Shown here piece by piece: positions 62,501 through 64,000 of a DNA stretch of 64,000 bases. How positions within the stretch are numbered: the stretch's first letter is position 1; every line of letters starts with the position of its first letter. A model generated the notes under the pieces. That model was not told the origin of the DNA. It was given only the letters and a program-made list of their open reading frames with translations, and did no database searches. The DNA is from Linepithema humile (lineage: Eukaryota; Arthropoda; Insecta; Hymenoptera; Formicidae), in assembly GCF_040581485.1 (NCBI RefSeq), contig NC_090131.1, positions 15,581,501-15,645,500 on the forward strand, in the 5' to 3' direction. Made by a program: the position numbers and the translations under genes.

Positions 62501-62796
62501 ACGTTCGATGTATGTACGATCTTCAATAGAACATTCGCGATCAATTCGAGATGCTACTGGATATTAGTCACGAGGAGTAGAATGATATAATTGTTACTGG
62601 TGTATTCGGTTGGAACTCGAATGCAATTGGTGGACGTTACGCGGGATACATATGCGTGTGCGCATTACTCGCTTTTCACAGTCTCGAGCAGGAGTTCGGA
62701 GAGAATAGAGTTGCATCATTACATGTGAAGTTGGGTTATACCACGTTTCCTGCCGATTTATCGTTGAAATTCTAGGAGCTACTAAAGAAAGCCAAA
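62501..62796 (+). promoter_or_regulatory. 5' flank and leader of the mitochondrial Hsp70 gene
   Basis: CpG-balanced DNA precedes the start codon. GAACATTC at 62529-62536 is two-thirds of a heat-shock element without the third unit, so heat inducibility is not supported. No clear TATA box or initiator is visible. Confidence 0.3.
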
Positions 62797-64000
62797 ATGT
62801 TGAGCGTCGCAAGATTATTGAACCGCAACTACGCCGGTGTCGCCTGCGACATCGCGAGAAAGCAACAGTTCAGCACAATCCTGAAAAATGTAAGTAAATT
62901 CGTTGTTAGCGATAATGCAACTCCATGCTTTTCTAACTTTTTGCGGTCATTGCTATTTATGCATTGTTTGATGAAAGATAGTTCTTTATTAATAATGTTT
63001 TCTTGTCGTGCTGTTATGCGATAAACTCTAAGCTATTTTGCAGTCATACATCGCGAAGAGTCTAGAAGATGTTATTTCCATCGCGACGCCGATTTTAAAG
63101 CCGGCACGTGAATTTTTGGTTCATATATTTAACGAATATTTTCAGATTTTATAACTGACGATATATATTCTTTAGGCTTGGCATTTTATTATTTAATAGA
63201 GAAAATTTATCTTACTACTTACATAAGAAAAGTTGCACCGTTCTAGATTTTCTTTTGCATAAATATTTCTACTAAAAAAATTTATATTTTTTGTAAATAA
63301 CTCAATATATTTATCATCAATCCTTGTTTAAAATGTTTAATTGTTCTTAGTAAAAATCTTGCTTGACTTATGTTATTTATGTTAATAAAAGATTATACTT
63401 AAGTACTTTTTTATAATTCTATGTTTCTCTGCCTTCTGTCTTGATTCATTCTACAAAATCTGTATAATACTGTTTACATATAATTTATTTGTAATACAGT
63501 TATTTCTATATACAGATTTTTATTTTTAATATTCTAGGTTGCAGCTCCAACAGTTACCGTGTCACATCGGTTAACCGATGTACAACAGTATCGTTATAAG
63601 TAAGTATTGAAAAGAGATGCATATGAAATAAATATTTCTTTTTGGAATGACTTTTAAATAAACTATGAAACTTTATAGATCTGAAGGTGTAAAGGGTGCT
63701 GTTATTGGTATCGATCTTGGAACTACTTTTTCTTGTGTAGCAGTGATGGAAGGAAAACAAGCTAAAGTTATAGAAAACGCTGAAGGCTCTAGGACTACTC
63801 CATCTTATGTAGCATTTACAAAAGGTTATTACTAGATTTTTTTATTTAATATATTTTAATATATTTTAACATTTATTTATTTTATCTATGTATTTGTTTT
63901 TGCAATAATTAACAATATAAAAATCAAATATTTTTATAATTTAAATTTTATTTTTTTCAATAAATAATCTTTTCAGAGGACGAACGCTTAGTTGGTATGC
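62797..64000 (+). CDS. Hsc70-5: Mitochondrial Hsp70 (mortalin), 5' part
   Basis: Four exons are visible: 62797-62889, 63538-63599, 63679-63824 and 63977 to the window edge, all in phase, giving about 109 residues. The N-terminus (MLSVARLLNRNYAGVACDIA) is rich in Arg and Ala with few acids, as in a mitochondrial presequence. From about residue 52 the Hsp70 ATPase domain begins: KGAVIGIDLGTTFSCVAV (phosphate loop 1), then EGKQAKVIENAEG, a mortalin hallmark, and RTTPSYVAFT. The protein is the matrix chaperone that drives import and folding and acts in Fe-S cluster assembly. Family members usually have Asn where this has Phe (GTTFS) and often a smaller residue where this has Tyr (TTPSY). The exon 3 donor GTTATT is weak but required. 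The gene continues past base 64000. Confidence 0.95.
62890..63537 (+). other. First intron of Hsc70-5
   Basis: A 648-base AT-rich intron, donor GTAAGT, acceptor TTCTAG, separating the presequence from the rest. No other feature is seen. Confidence 0.85.

Noticed and set aside
62522..62540. Heat-shock element upstream of Hsc70-5
   Set aside because: Only GAACATTC is present; the third GAA unit at the right spacing is missing, and the mitochondrial member is usually constitutive.
1..64000. tRNA genes and CRISPR arrays
   Set aside because: No cloverleaf with GGTTCRANNC-type B boxes and matching stems was found by eye, and no regularly spaced repeats exist. A tRNA scan could still find one.

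Overview
The window looks like nuclear DNA of a hymenopteran insect, most likely an ant. The reasons are split genes with short GT-AG introns, proteins that match insect families closely, AT-rich spacers alternating with unmethylated-looking CpG-rich blocks, and many simple repeats. Species assignment is inference; no database was available.

Four protein genes can be supported, all on the + strand. (1) The 3' part of the TIA1/TIAR RNA-binding protein gene (Rox8 in flies): five coding exons between 19885 and 30518 encode RRM3 and the Ala/Gly/Pro/Gln-rich tail. RRM1 and RRM2 were not found and should lie before base 1, so bases 1-19884 are probably intron. The stop codon is followed by about 9.8 kb of A- and purine-rich sequence (30519 to about 40310) that reads like one very long 3' UTR with many poly(A) signals. 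(2) A complete five-exon Prp3 gene (46781-49082, 633 aa), a U4/U6 snRNP protein. (3) A complete eight-exon animal haem-peroxidase-family gene (50111-58967, 718 aa in my model) that has lost the distal His, the haem-linking Asp, the proximal His and its Asn partner, but keeps the calcium loop and the Arg/Glu pair; it looks like a pseudoenzyme. (4) The first four exons of the mitochondrial Hsp70 gene (Hsc70-5/mortalin) from 62797, running off the end.

A possible small secreted-protein ORF lies antisense inside the last Rox8 intron (28055-28429). Three fold-back (hairpin) elements of 112-160 bp lie at 338-497, 59610-59721 and 60786-60926. The spacers 40326-46600 and 59130-62500 show no gene I can support.

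The four genes are not an operon and share no obvious pathway: an RNA-binding regulator, a spliceosome component, a secreted or membrane-anchored peroxidase-like protein and a mitochondrial chaperone. The strongest leads are the inactive-looking peroxidase, its paired frame-shifting splice acceptors, the extreme Rox8 3' UTR and the intronic antisense ORF.
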